A DNA stretch of 64,000 nucleotides. It comes from Affinundibacterium nitidum. GTDB lineage: Bacteria > Pseudomonadota > Gammaproteobacteria > Burkholderiales > Burkholderiaceae_D. The translations under genes were made by a program, and so were the position numbers. Location: contig NZ_JACOFZ010000001.1 of the NCBI RefSeq assembly GCF_014284155.1, forward strand, positions 762,545 through 826,544, written 5' to 3'. The notes beneath the pieces were generated by a model that had not been told where the DNA came from, searched no databases, and saw nothing but the letters and a program-made list of their open reading frames with translations. Below are positions 7,187-14,706 of the stretch, piece after piece. Position 1 is the stretch's first letter. The number at the start of each line of letters is the position of its first letter.

Positions 7187-9250
7187 CTACACCGGTTTGA
7201 CTTGTGAGCATGCCGTGTATTGCTTTAGTTTACACATTGCTTGCAATCGTTTCTTTGCGTCTTCATTGCCTTGTTTGATTGCTCGTTCGTACCATTGAAC
7301 TGCAAGCTCCAAATCTTTAGGCTGTTTATATAGAGCCTTCTCAGCGATTAAACCAAGATCATATTGTGCTCGAACATAGGATTTATCCGCGCTCTTCTTC
7401 AAATAAGCATACCCTTTTTCAAGATCTTTTATCCCACCCAATTGACCGGTTAAATAGCTCATACCAGCGTGTCGCAATGCCACAGGTTCTCCAGCAACAG
7501 CACCTCTTTCATAATACTCCAGCGCTTTTAGTGGGTCTTTTTTCACGCCACTTCCACGCTCATACAGATAACCAAGATTATTGAGGGCCTGTTTCTCGCC
7601 ACTATCCACTGCTTTTTGAGTCCATTCAAAAGCAAGTTTTTCATCTTTTTTTACACCACGTCCCATAAGAAAATCATTGGCCACGCCAAAATACATACGC
7701 GTTTTCCCCCGCTCTGCTGCCTTCAAACGATATTGATGAGCGAGTTCGGGATTCTCCAAACCTGTCTTCGGGTCTGCATATAAATCGGCCAAATGCGCAA
7801 TCGCATCAAGATGGTCGGTTTGTGCAGCAGCCAACCAAGCAGACTCTGCATTTTTAAAACTCTGAACTTTATTATCGCGTCCAAAATAAGCGTCTTCACC
7901 GGCCAAAAATAAACGATCTGCATTGGTCTCTTTTGGCTTTTCTGTTTTGCCACCGACACTTTGCGAGAACGGAGAAGACTGCACCGATGGTGAATGTGTT
8001 TTCTCATTTCCGCAGCCTCGAACAATCGACAACAAGACAAAAATAACAAAGAACCAAATGCCTCCATACTGCGAAAACGAAGAAGGCTCTTTTTCAGGCT
8101 TAGTATTGACTGCCTTCGCGGCTTCTGGAACGATTTTTAGTTCGTCTGCACGTTCGCGCCAAGCTTGCAGGTTGGTCCAACTTGTCACGAGATTTAACCA
8201 ATTAGGAAAAGAACTGGTCATGTGATGGATAAATTGTATATGCTCACGCAAAAAATGTTTATCCGGTAAAGTCGCTGCCCTTGCGCGACGAATCAACTGA
8301 ACTTGTCGATCGGCTAGCCCACGTTCCTGCTGATTAAACATGCTCATTTCGACCAAGGCATGTTCCAAATAATATCCGAGCTCACCAAAACGTAACAAAC
8401 GACTCTTATCTTCATTCCACTTAAAAGATTTGACTGTCGCACCAAACAAGTTGCCATTTCCTGGTTGCCAACCTTGCGCCACATGATTGGCCATCAGCCA
8501 CTCAAATAGATCTGCCGCTTCAACATTGATTAGTCGGTCATCATCCAAGGCTTGCCGCAACAAGGGAACGAGATCGGCATTTTCATCATTTAAGGTCTGA
8601 ATCTTCTGCAAGACCTCTTCCATTACCTGTTTCGCCACATCGATCGGTGCCGACAATTGTGGCAAGTCCTCAACCGCAACTTTGGTCGCGGCCTTATCAA
8701 TATGAGCAGCATTTGTAATTGCGAGCTCACTCGAATTTTCTGTTGCGGCTGTCTCACCATCCAATGACATCAAAGACTGAGACTGTGTATGCTCACCCTT
8801 AAATTCTTGTTCTGGCTCCTCAAGACTCAGACTCATCAAAGCAGGTGCGCTGCCATTCGTTTGTTCAACACTACCCTGCAATATCGGGGAAGAGACAATA
8901 TGTTCTGAAGGTACATCCTGATTTTTCGACGGGATTGTTTCATCAACGATAGGAGCATCATCAGCTTTTGTGCCTGACAATGGGGCTTCTGGAGCAACTA
9001 CCACAGGCAGATCATGGGATTCAGACTCTTGCAAGGCAAGCCAATCACGATGACGAGCCCAGCTCAAAGCATACTCGTATGATTCTCGTAAATCTTGAAA
9101 ACCGGTCAGATCGTTTTCCTGATCAATTTGTTTTAATGCCTTGGCATAGGCGCGCTTAATCGTGCGCTCGTCTGCACTTTGTTCAAGTCGCTGGTCAATA
9201 AAAAAAGAAGGTAGATCCTGCATCTCTTGCATATACTCCGTGCCTTGCAT
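7187..9250 (-). CDS. Atypical J-domain / Sel1-repeat membrane protein, HscC partner candidate
   Basis: A protein of about 687 residues. Residues 14-62 resemble a J domain (ERTIKRAYAKALKQIDQEND, then FQDLRESYEYAL), but the catalytic HPD is replaced by IDQE, as in a divergent J-like group. Residues 75-210 are acidic, low-complexity linker. A single membrane segment (IWFFVIFVLLSIVRG) lies near residue 400, and several Sel1-type repeats fill residues 470-680 (for example ALNNLGYLYERGSGVKKD). The start codon follows the hscC stop by only a few bases, so the two are co-translated. Probable function: client or co-chaperone adaptor for the Hsp70 next door, anchored in the membrane. I use the ATG at 9250; a GTG precedes it. 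Confidence 0.8.
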   Translation of the reverse strand: MQGTEYMQEMQDLPSFFIDQRLEQSADERTIKRAYAKALKQIDQENDLTGFQDLRESYEYALSWARHRDWLALQESESHDLPVVVAPEAPLSGTKADDAPIVDETIPSKNQDVPSEHIVSSPILQGSVEQTNGSAPALMSLSLEEPEQEFKGEHTQSQSLMSLDGETAATENSSELAITNAAHIDKAATKVAVEDLPQLSAPIDVAKQVMEEVLQKIQTLNDENADLVPLLRQALDDDRLINVEAADLFEWLMANHVAQGWQPGNGNLFGATVKSFKWNEDKSRLLRFGELGYYLEHALVEMSMFNQQERGLADRQVQLIRRARAATLPDKHFLREHIQFIHHMTSSFPNWLNLVTSWTNLQAWRERADELKIVPEAAKAVNTKPEKEPSSFSQYGGIWFFVIFVLLSIVRGCGNEKTHSPSVQSSPFSQSVGGKTEKPKETNADRLFLAGEDAYFGRDNKVQSFKNAESAWLAAAQTDHLDAIAHLADLYADPKTGLENPELAHQYRLKAAERGKTRMYFGVANDFLMGRGVKKDEKLAFEWTQKAVDSGEKQALNNLGYLYERGSGVKKDPLKALEYYERGAVAGEPVALRHAGMSYLTGQLGGIKDLEKGYAYLKKSADKSYVRAQYDLGLIAEKALYKQPKDLELAVQWYERAIKQGNEDAKKRLQAMCKLKQYTACSQVKPV

Positions 9251-9261
9251 CACTCGTCGCC

Positions 9262-10980
9262 TTATTCTGTAAAGTCAGGATGCAAAACGACATCACGTTC
9301 AATTTCATCAAGAATCTCAGAAAATTTCTTCTGTGCAGGGGTAATCAATTTCACATTCTGAGTTTCGACAACGCGTTCGAACTCTGCAATTTGCGCCGTC
9401 AACCAAGCGCGAGAATCGCCTTTCAGTTGTTGGTAGACACGATCTGCACGGGCCATCAAAGTTCGATTTTCTAAAGTGTCACGCGGGTGCATCTTAATTT
9501 TTTCAAGTTCAGTAAAGCGTGCCGCGATCTGTTCGTCACTTAACAAACCAGGATTGCCTTGAATCACCATAGCATGTTTCTTTTGAGTTCGTAACACCGT
9601 TGCTTGCACCTCAAGCAAACCATTCACATCATAAGTAAAACGAAGGTCAACCCCATTCTCCTCACTTGGCAACGGATCTAACGGGAATTCCATTTTCCCT
9701 AGAAAAATATTGTCTTTAACGAGGCGTGACTCGCCTTGAAAAATATTAAAGATCAATTTATCTTGCTTATCTTCGAGGGGGAAATATCGTTTCACTCGGC
9801 TCACCGGCACAGTGCTATTGCGCTCGATGATGGGAGAGAAATGTCCACCAACGCTCTTGTTATCCGACAGCATGATGGTCGTGTCAACGCCCAAAGAATA
9901 AGGTGCAACATCAGTCATCACCACCTCGTCGAGTGCTGCGTCTTTCATTTTCAAACCCGCTTGCACCGCGGCCCCCATCGCTACCACTTCATCGGGGTTT
10001 ATTTCACTTTGAGGGAACCGACCAAACATCATTGTCACCAATCGTTTAACGATAGGCATGCGAGTTGCACCGCCCGCCAGTACAATACTATCGAGCTGAT
10101 TACTGCGTAGATTTGTGTCGCGCAAAGCGCGTTCAACAGGCTCACGTAAACGTTTGATCAACGGTGCTGTAATTTTACTGAGCAATTCTTCGTTAAACTC
10201 TAATTGTAAAAGCTGATCCGTGGTTTGCACTTCCATCAAGGTTCTGTCAGACGATGTCAAATCACGTTTTGCTTTCTCAGCGGCGGCAAATAACTGCTGC
10301 ATAAAACGTGCATCATTCTTAATTTTGGATGGAAATTGATGTTTATCGATAAAGGCGTCGACCATCACCTTGGTGATATCTTCCCCTCCCAAATAATTAT
10401 CGCCAGCCGAAGCGCGCACTTCCATCACACCATCAAACATCTCGAGAATTGAAACGTCGAAAGTACCGCCACCCAAATCGAACACTAAAAATTTGCACTC
10501 ATCACTAAATTGATGCATACCATAAGCTAAGGCCGCTGCTGTTGGCTCATTCACCAAACGATCAACTTTTAAGTTAGCCAATTGCCCCGCCACCTTGGTC
10601 GCTTTGCGTTGCGCATCAGAAAAATAAGCAGGAACAGTAATCACAGCTTCCGTCACTGTTTCGCCAAGGAAGGCTTCAGCATCGGCTTTAAGGCTCTTCA
10701 AAACAAAGGAGGACAATTCTTCAGCGCGAAATTCACGATCACCGAGGCGAATTTTCTTATCACTTCCCATGTAACGTTTGAATACTGCAGCGGTTCGTTC
10801 AGGATGCGTTTGCAAACGCTCACGTGCGGCTCGCCCCACTAGGATACTGCCATCTTCATCGAGACTGACGCACGAAGGTGTCAATATCTCACCTAAACTA
10901 TTTGGAATTAACTGCGCCTTCCCATCTCGCCAAATTGCCACCAAACTATTTGTAGTTCCTAAATCGATCCCGATGATCAT
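9262..10980 (-). CDS. hscC: Hsp70 family chaperone, HscC type
   Basis: The 572-residue protein begins with the phosphate-1 motif IGIDLGTTNSLVAIW and has VFDLGGGTFDVSIL (phosphate 2) and VLAGGATRMPIVKRL (adenosine motif), so it is a true Hsp70 ATPase. The substrate-binding part is shorter than in DnaK and lacks the long lid tail; the total length fits HscC (about 556 residues in E. coli) rather than DnaK or HscA. HscC works with special J proteins, and the next gene encodes one. No grpE or dnaJ gene is nearby. It lies first in a two-gene operon. Confidence 0.9.
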   Translation of the reverse strand: MIIGIDLGTTNSLVAIWRDGKAQLIPNSLGEILTPSCVSLDEDGSILVGRAARERLQTHPERTAAVFKRYMGSDKKIRLGDREFRAEELSSFVLKSLKADAEAFLGETVTEAVITVPAYFSDAQRKATKVAGQLANLKVDRLVNEPTAAALAYGMHQFSDECKFLVFDLGGGTFDVSILEMFDGVMEVRASAGDNYLGGEDITKVMVDAFIDKHQFPSKIKNDARFMQQLFAAAEKAKRDLTSSDRTLMEVQTTDQLLQLEFNEELLSKITAPLIKRLREPVERALRDTNLRSNQLDSIVLAGGATRMPIVKRLVTMMFGRFPQSEINPDEVVAMGAAVQAGLKMKDAALDEVVMTDVAPYSLGVDTTIMLSDNKSVGGHFSPIIERNSTVPVSRVKRYFPLEDKQDKLIFNIFQGESRLVKDNIFLGKMEFPLDPLPSEENGVDLRFTYDVNGLLEVQATVLRTQKKHAMVIQGNPGLLSDEQIAARFTELEKIKMHPRDTLENRTLMARADRVYQQLKGDSRAWLTAQIAEFERVVETQNVKLITPAQKKFSEILDEIERDVVLHPDFTE

Positions 10981-11188
10981 GCTTCAACTCTCCAAAAGCA
11001 CAAAAACACACCCCCAAATTAAGGGCGAAAGCCATGAAAACTTCTCTCAAGTAACGAAAGAAAATGATCATGGCATTGTAGGGGGATTCGGAAAAATTGA
11101 CAATTTTTACATGCGAGTGCGCGCACAAGGGAATCGGTTTGAAAGCGATAAAGCAAAATTTTGTTTGATAGAAAATAGGTCAAAGAGA

Positions 11189-11311
11189 CTAACAAAAAAC
11201 AAATTTGTTCGCCAAATCCATCAAAAACCCCGGTTGAAAATAGGCCCAAAGCGCGATAATCAGAGACAGTAAGAAAGCGAGAATGAGTGCTATTTCTTTT
11301 GAAATTTTCAT
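11189..11311 (-). CDS. Small single-pass membrane protein (40 residues)
   Basis: An ATG at 11311 opens a 40-codon frame with one strong hydrophobic helix (IALILAFLLSLIIALWAYF), a short basic N-terminus (MKISKE) and an amphipathic tail ending at TAG 11189-11191. A GGGA element eight bases upstream could serve as ribosome site, and the frame starts 37 bases after the MFS transporter stop on the same strand. The residue pattern is that of a genuine small inner-membrane protein, but no family is recognised and its reality rests on composition and position alone. Confidence 0.5.
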   Translation of the reverse strand: MKISKEIALILAFLLSLIIALWAYFQPGFLMDLANKFVFC

Positions 11312-11348
11312 TTACTGGTTCCCATCACCTTCTTTGCCACTAGCGCAG

Positions 11349-12578
11349 CTAAACAGTGGAAGCTGTTGACTGTTCACGCTCAATCGCCTTCTCATCAATC
11401 GGTAAATTGATCAGTGTCGCGAATAAACCGAGACCAATTACGATGATCCATACAGCATCATAGTTGCCGTTCTTGGTGTACATATAGCCGCCCAACCAGG
11501 CGCCAATAAAACTTCCGAGTTGGTGTGAAAAGAATACGAAGCCCGATAACATCGACAAATACTTCACGCCGAAAATACCTGCGATCACACCATTCGTTAA
11601 TGGTACGGTGGAGAGCCACAATAAACCCATTGCGGCTGCGAAGACGTACACACTATATTGGCTCAATGGTGCCAGAATAAATAAGGCGATCACGATACTA
11701 CGTGAGAGATAAATCGACGATAGCAAATAACGCTTAGGGAACATACCTCCCAGTTTGCCTGCAAAATACGAACCGAAAATATTGAATAAGCCAATCAGTG
11801 ATAAAGCAATCACCGCAACTGAAGGATCGACAATTCCTTTGTCTTTCAAATACGCTGGCATATTCACACCAATAAAGACGAGTTGGAATCCACATACAAA
11901 ATAACCTGCTAACAGCAGCAAGAACGGCTTATGACCAAAGGCCTCGCGCACAGCCTCCATCGTGCTTTGTTGAGGACCAGTGGCTGCGACTACGGGTGGT
12001 TCGCGAAGGCGCCAAGCCATCGGCAACATGAACGCGAGAATAACGATCGCCAAAACATACAGAGCGTTTTGCCATCCTGCATGTTGAATCAATTGTTGAT
12101 CGACCGGCATCATCACAAACTGACCAAAAGAACTGGCCGCCGAAGACATCCCAAAAGCCCAGGAACGTTTGGCCTCAGGTGCGGTGCGACCGATAATTCC
12201 GCTGACTGCGCCAAACGTAGTACAAGCCAAGGCAGCGCCAATCAACAAGCCGGATCCGCCAATAAATAAAACCGGCTGCGTTGCCATGGCCATCCAAATC
12301 AAGCCCAAAGCATATAAAACTGCACCCAGCACGATAACTTTGGCCGTGCCTAGCTTATCTGCTGCCATACCAGCAAATGGGCCAAACACTCCCCACATCA
12401 GATTTTGGACAGCAATCGCCATCGAAAATGTTTCACGTGTCCAGTTGTTGCCTTGCGAGATAGGTTGTAACCAAAAGCCGAATCCATGACGGACACCCAT
12501 GGCCAAGGTCAGCACGCAGCCAGTCGCGAGTAAAACAGTTTTCAGATCAGGCGCAGTGCGAATAGAGGTGGTCGACAT
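11349..12578 (-). CDS. MFS transporter
   Basis: A 409-residue major facilitator with 12 predicted helices. It has a conserved loop 2-3 signature region (GPFAGMAADKLGTAKVIVLG) and a long central cytoplasmic loop after helix 6 (WRLREPPVVAATGPQQSTME). The arrangement resembles the oxalate/monocarboxylate-type branch of MFS. No substrate can be assigned. A short membrane ORF follows on the same strand. The start at 12578 is preceded by an AT-rich spacer with no strong ribosome site visible. Confidence 0.88.
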   Translation of the reverse strand: MSTTSIRTAPDLKTVLLATGCVLTLAMGVRHGFGFWLQPISQGNNWTRETFSMAIAVQNLMWGVFGPFAGMAADKLGTAKVIVLGAVLYALGLIWMAMATQPVLFIGGSGLLIGAALACTTFGAVSGIIGRTAPEAKRSWAFGMSSAASSFGQFVMMPVDQQLIQHAGWQNALYVLAIVILAFMLPMAWRLREPPVVAATGPQQSTMEAVREAFGHKPFLLLLAGYFVCGFQLVFIGVNMPAYLKDKGIVDPSVAVIALSLIGLFNIFGSYFAGKLGGMFPKRYLLSSIYLSRSIVIALFILAPLSQYSVYVFAAAMGLLWLSTVPLTNGVIAGIFGVKYLSMLSGFVFFSHQLGSFIGAWLGGYMYTKNGNYDAVWIIVIGLGLFATLINLPIDEKAIEREQSTASTV

Positions 12579-12705
12579 AAAAAATCCAACATTAATATAT
12601 CTTCAAAGTGTAGCCGAAATCCTCAACTGAGGTTAGCGAAGTCAAAATTTTTGATACTTATGCTTGTCTTTTTCACTAAACCTCGATCACTTGAGACAAC
12701 ACTTA

Positions 12706-13305
12706 TCACTGGCGCGATATCAAGAACTGGCGCTCACGTTCAACGAAACTTTCGAGCTGCGGAAAGAACTCAAAGAATAAAGCACTTAACTGGGTATAGT
12801 GCAATTCCAAGTCTTGTAAACCATCTCTCAATAAATGACCATTTCGACTCAAACGATGAGACATGCGTTGAATCGCGATTTGTACACCCTCAAATTCTGT
12901 ATATGAACTAATCCAGTCTTGCTCCACCATTTTTGGCGCAGCATATTGCAGGTTATCGGGAAAGAATTCAGATCTTTGCATTAAACCTGCATAAAAGCTC
13001 TGAACAAAATGCTCAAATTGTTGATCCGAATAATGATGCCAATGCTTAGCCAACACATGATCATAGAAAACATCGAGCAATATGCCTGCATATCGTCGAC
13101 GGCCATCTTGAAAAAGTCTGCGCGCTTCTAAATTGAGTACATGCGCATCGGTGAAGCTATCAACTTTACGATGAAGGACGATCTCGCGTTGTACTTCAAG
13201 CCCCAAATGCGTATCTTGCCCGGGCTTGACAAAGTCTCCAAGCAAAGCACCAAACTGAGCGTCAGCACTTTGCCTCGCCAGGTAAATATGGGCTAGATAA
13301 TTCAT
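12706..13305 (-). CDS. acpH: Acyl carrier protein phosphodiesterase (AcpH)
   Basis: The 199-residue protein starts with the AcpH hallmark MNYLAHIYLA and continues with GALLGDFVKPG, EIVLHRKVDSFTDAH and YAGILLDVFYDHVLAKHW, the His/Asp-rich HD-like metal core. AcpH removes the 4'-phosphopantetheine group from holo-ACP to give apo-ACP. It is monocistronic and transcribed away from the 6S RNA terminator that lies upstream of it on the same strand. Confidence 0.93.
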   Translation of the reverse strand: MNYLAHIYLARQSADAQFGALLGDFVKPGQDTHLGLEVQREIVLHRKVDSFTDAHVLNLEARRLFQDGRRRYAGILLDVFYDHVLAKHWHHYSDQQFEHFVQSFYAGLMQRSEFFPDNLQYAAPKMVEQDWISSYTEFEGVQIAIQRMSHRLSRNGHLLRDGLQDLELHYTQLSALFFEFFPQLESFVERERQFLISRQ

Positions 13306-13372
13306 CTTTTCGTCGTAAACTAAAACTTGATTGATGCAAGCAAAGGTTAATCGAAATTAGCGCTAAAAATAA

Positions 13373-13405
13373 AAAAGCACTCATCACCTTCGCGACGAGT
13401 GCTTC
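13373..13405 (-). terminator. Terminator of the 6S RNA
   Basis: An eight-base-pair stem (13375-13382 with 13397-13404; AAGCACTC / GAGTGCTT) is followed on the minus strand by a T-run. It lies about 13 bases beyond the inferred 3' end of the 6S RNA. Confidence 0.8.
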
Positions 13406-13417
13406 TTTATCTGAATA

Positions 13418-13588
13418 AGTTCCCACCTGTGCCGCTGGCCGGCATCCTGAACCTGGCGGTTCAAGTTGGTCAAGGTCAGTTCAAATCGGGTTCATCGGAC
13501 ATAAGCGACGCTCACGCCATTGAACAATTTCCTCAGCCTATGCACATAAATGGTTCAAGGAATATATGGCCTGGCGAACACGGTAGGA
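13418..13588 (-). ncRNA. ssrS: 6S RNA (ssrS)
   Basis: On the minus strand, downstream of zapA, lies a 170-base region with the 6S layout: a closing stem (TCCTACCGTG at the 5' end against CACAGGTGGGA at the 3' end), the CCTTGAACC block, a large central bubble, and the conserved 3' half (CTTGAACCGCCAGGTTCAGG, then GCCGGCCAGCGGCACAGG). 6S RNA mimics an open promoter and sequesters sigma-70 RNA polymerase in stationary phase. The zapA-ssrS order is conserved in many Proteobacteria. A -10 box ends seven bases before the 5' end and a terminator follows. Ends are approximate to a few bases. Confidence 0.9.
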
Positions 13589-13594
13589 GACTGT

Positions 13595-13600
13595 AGTTTA
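13595..13600 (-). promoter_or_regulatory. -10 element of the 6S RNA promoter
   Basis: TAAACT on the minus strand ends seven bases before the inferred 6S 5' end at 13588. No good -35 box is visible at the right distance, so upstream sequence or activator binding may compensate. Confidence 0.55.
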
Positions 13601-13669
13601 CTCCTTTCCCAGAAAAAACTCATCATTTTTTCAAGGCGGATTGATTGTTTTAAGTAATGTGAACCGAAT

Positions 13670-13996
13670 TTAAAATAGATTCTCTTGTGGGGTCAGTGCT
13701 TGATCAATAACATCATTCATGCCTTGAATTTTTTGCTTCACTTCACCCAAGCTAAGGCCAGACATGGGGCCATCATGCGATTTGGTTGATAATAAATCTG
13801 CCGCCATACTTAAAGCCGCCATCACTGCGATACGGTCTGTGCCTTTAATTTTGGATTGATCGCGAATACCACACATTTTTCCATCGAGATAAGACGCCGC
13901 TTCCTGCAAAGCTCGATCTTCCCCTTCTTTACAGGCAAGCTTATAAGTCTGCCCCATGATGCTAACGTCAATCTGTATCGATTTTGCTTCGCTCAT
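13670..13996 (-). CDS. zapA: Cell division protein ZapA
   Basis: ZapA bundles FtsZ filaments at the division site. The 108-residue protein has the family N-terminal domain (IQIDVSIMGQTYKLACKEGE, residues 6-25), the DRIAVMAALSMAADLL helix and a C-terminal coiled coil that forms the tetramer. Its start overlaps the stop of the upstream coiled-coil gene by four bases, giving a translationally coupled pair, and the 6S RNA follows. This zapB-like/zapA/ssrS order is standard in the Burkholderiales. Confidence 0.93.
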   Translation of the reverse strand: MSEAKSIQIDVSIMGQTYKLACKEGEDRALQEAASYLDGKMCGIRDQSKIKGTDRIAVMAALSMAADLLSTKSHDGPMSGLSLGEVKQKIQGMNDVIDQALTPQENLF

Positions 13997-14205
13997 GCTG
14001 CATCCTTTCCATCATCTTCAGGCAGTTGTGCCAAAATTGCTTCAACTCGTCCATGTGCCTCTTGCACACGTTCACGCAATTCTTTGTTTTCCGACGCCAA
14101 TTCCACCGCCGTACGACGCAATGCCGCGTTTTCTGAGCGTAGCGTTTGTGTCAGTTCCGCGAGGCGGCTGACTTTATCAGCGAGCTGTTCAAATTCAGAA
14201 ATCAT
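13993..14205 (-). CDS. Small coiled-coil protein upstream of zapA (ZapB/TIGR02449-like)
   Basis: From the ATG at 14205 the product is 70 residues and nearly all heptad coiled coil (ISEFEQLADKVSRLAELTQT, then ASENKELRERVQEA), with an acidic tail. It resembles the small coiled-coil proteins encoded before zapA, likely a Z-ring accessory factor in the manner of ZapB, but sequence alone cannot prove that. The ATG has an AGAAGAAG element seven bases upstream; a GTG start at 14241 would add 12 residues and lacks one. It is coupled to zapA by an ATGA overlap. Confidence 0.75.
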   Translation of the reverse strand: MISEFEQLADKVSRLAELTQTLRSENAALRRTAVELASENKELRERVQEAHGRVEAILAQLPEDDGKDAA

Positions 14206-14351
14206 CTTCACACTTCTTCTCAAAATCGATGTGGTCGACACGGTCGACGTGAATTACTAACTTCCCTTTCAACTCTCCAGCACGTAATTGCCTTAGGTTT
14301 ACGGCTAGGCGCGGCTCCTAAATTGCTTGAGCTTGCGCTGGAAGGGCCTTC

Positions 14352-14357
14352 ATTATA
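14352..14357 (-). promoter_or_regulatory. -10 element for the zapA operon
   Basis: A consensus TATAAT on the minus strand lies about 145 bases before the coiled-coil gene start. A weak -35 (TGTTAT) is 18 bases upstream. It is the best promoter candidate for the zapA-6S transcription unit. Confidence 0.5.
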
Positions 14358-14406
14358 AAGGGGAATTTCAGAGAATAACACGCCTTCCGGCTTTAGGACC
14401 TGTTAA

Positions 14407-14655
14407 CATTTAAATCGGGAGTGCGAATGCGGAAAAACGGGCACAGGGCTAGGGATCAAGGCGCTCTGCAGTGCGAGCACTGTAGGGGACTTGCAACAAC
14501 GCCATGCCATCGTTTTACCCTTTCTCGAAGAGTTCAAGCCGAAACGCACGATGCACAGCGTTGTAGCTATTGCCAAGGCACCAACCGCGGCGGCGAACTA
14601 TGCCTTTCCATCCCACCCGCACCTATCGATTCAAACAGTGACAGGCCTTAATTGA
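14407..14655 (+). other. Unexplained open frame in the zapA-addA gap
   Basis: The gap between addA (stop at 14707) and the zapA operon holds no recognised gene. Within it, the plus strand is open from 14407 to TGA 14653-14655 without an early ATG. The codon choice in its second half looks coding (LPFLEEFKPKRTMHSVVAIA), and another frame (14421-14651) is also open. It is richer in G+C than its surroundings and contains a nine-base-pair hairpin at 14467-14486 (CTGCAGTGC / GCACTGTAG). It may be the remnant of a mobile element or a conserved intergenic repeat. I cannot name it. Confidence 0.35.
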
Positions 14656-14706
14656 GGGCTTTGATCTTCCAGCCATGTTTATATCCAGACAAACAACATC
14701 ATAATC

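Noticed and set aside
10778-11272. 164-residue plus-strand frame over the hscC start
   Set aside because: It is antisense to hscC, has no family features, and uses poor codons; a shadow frame.
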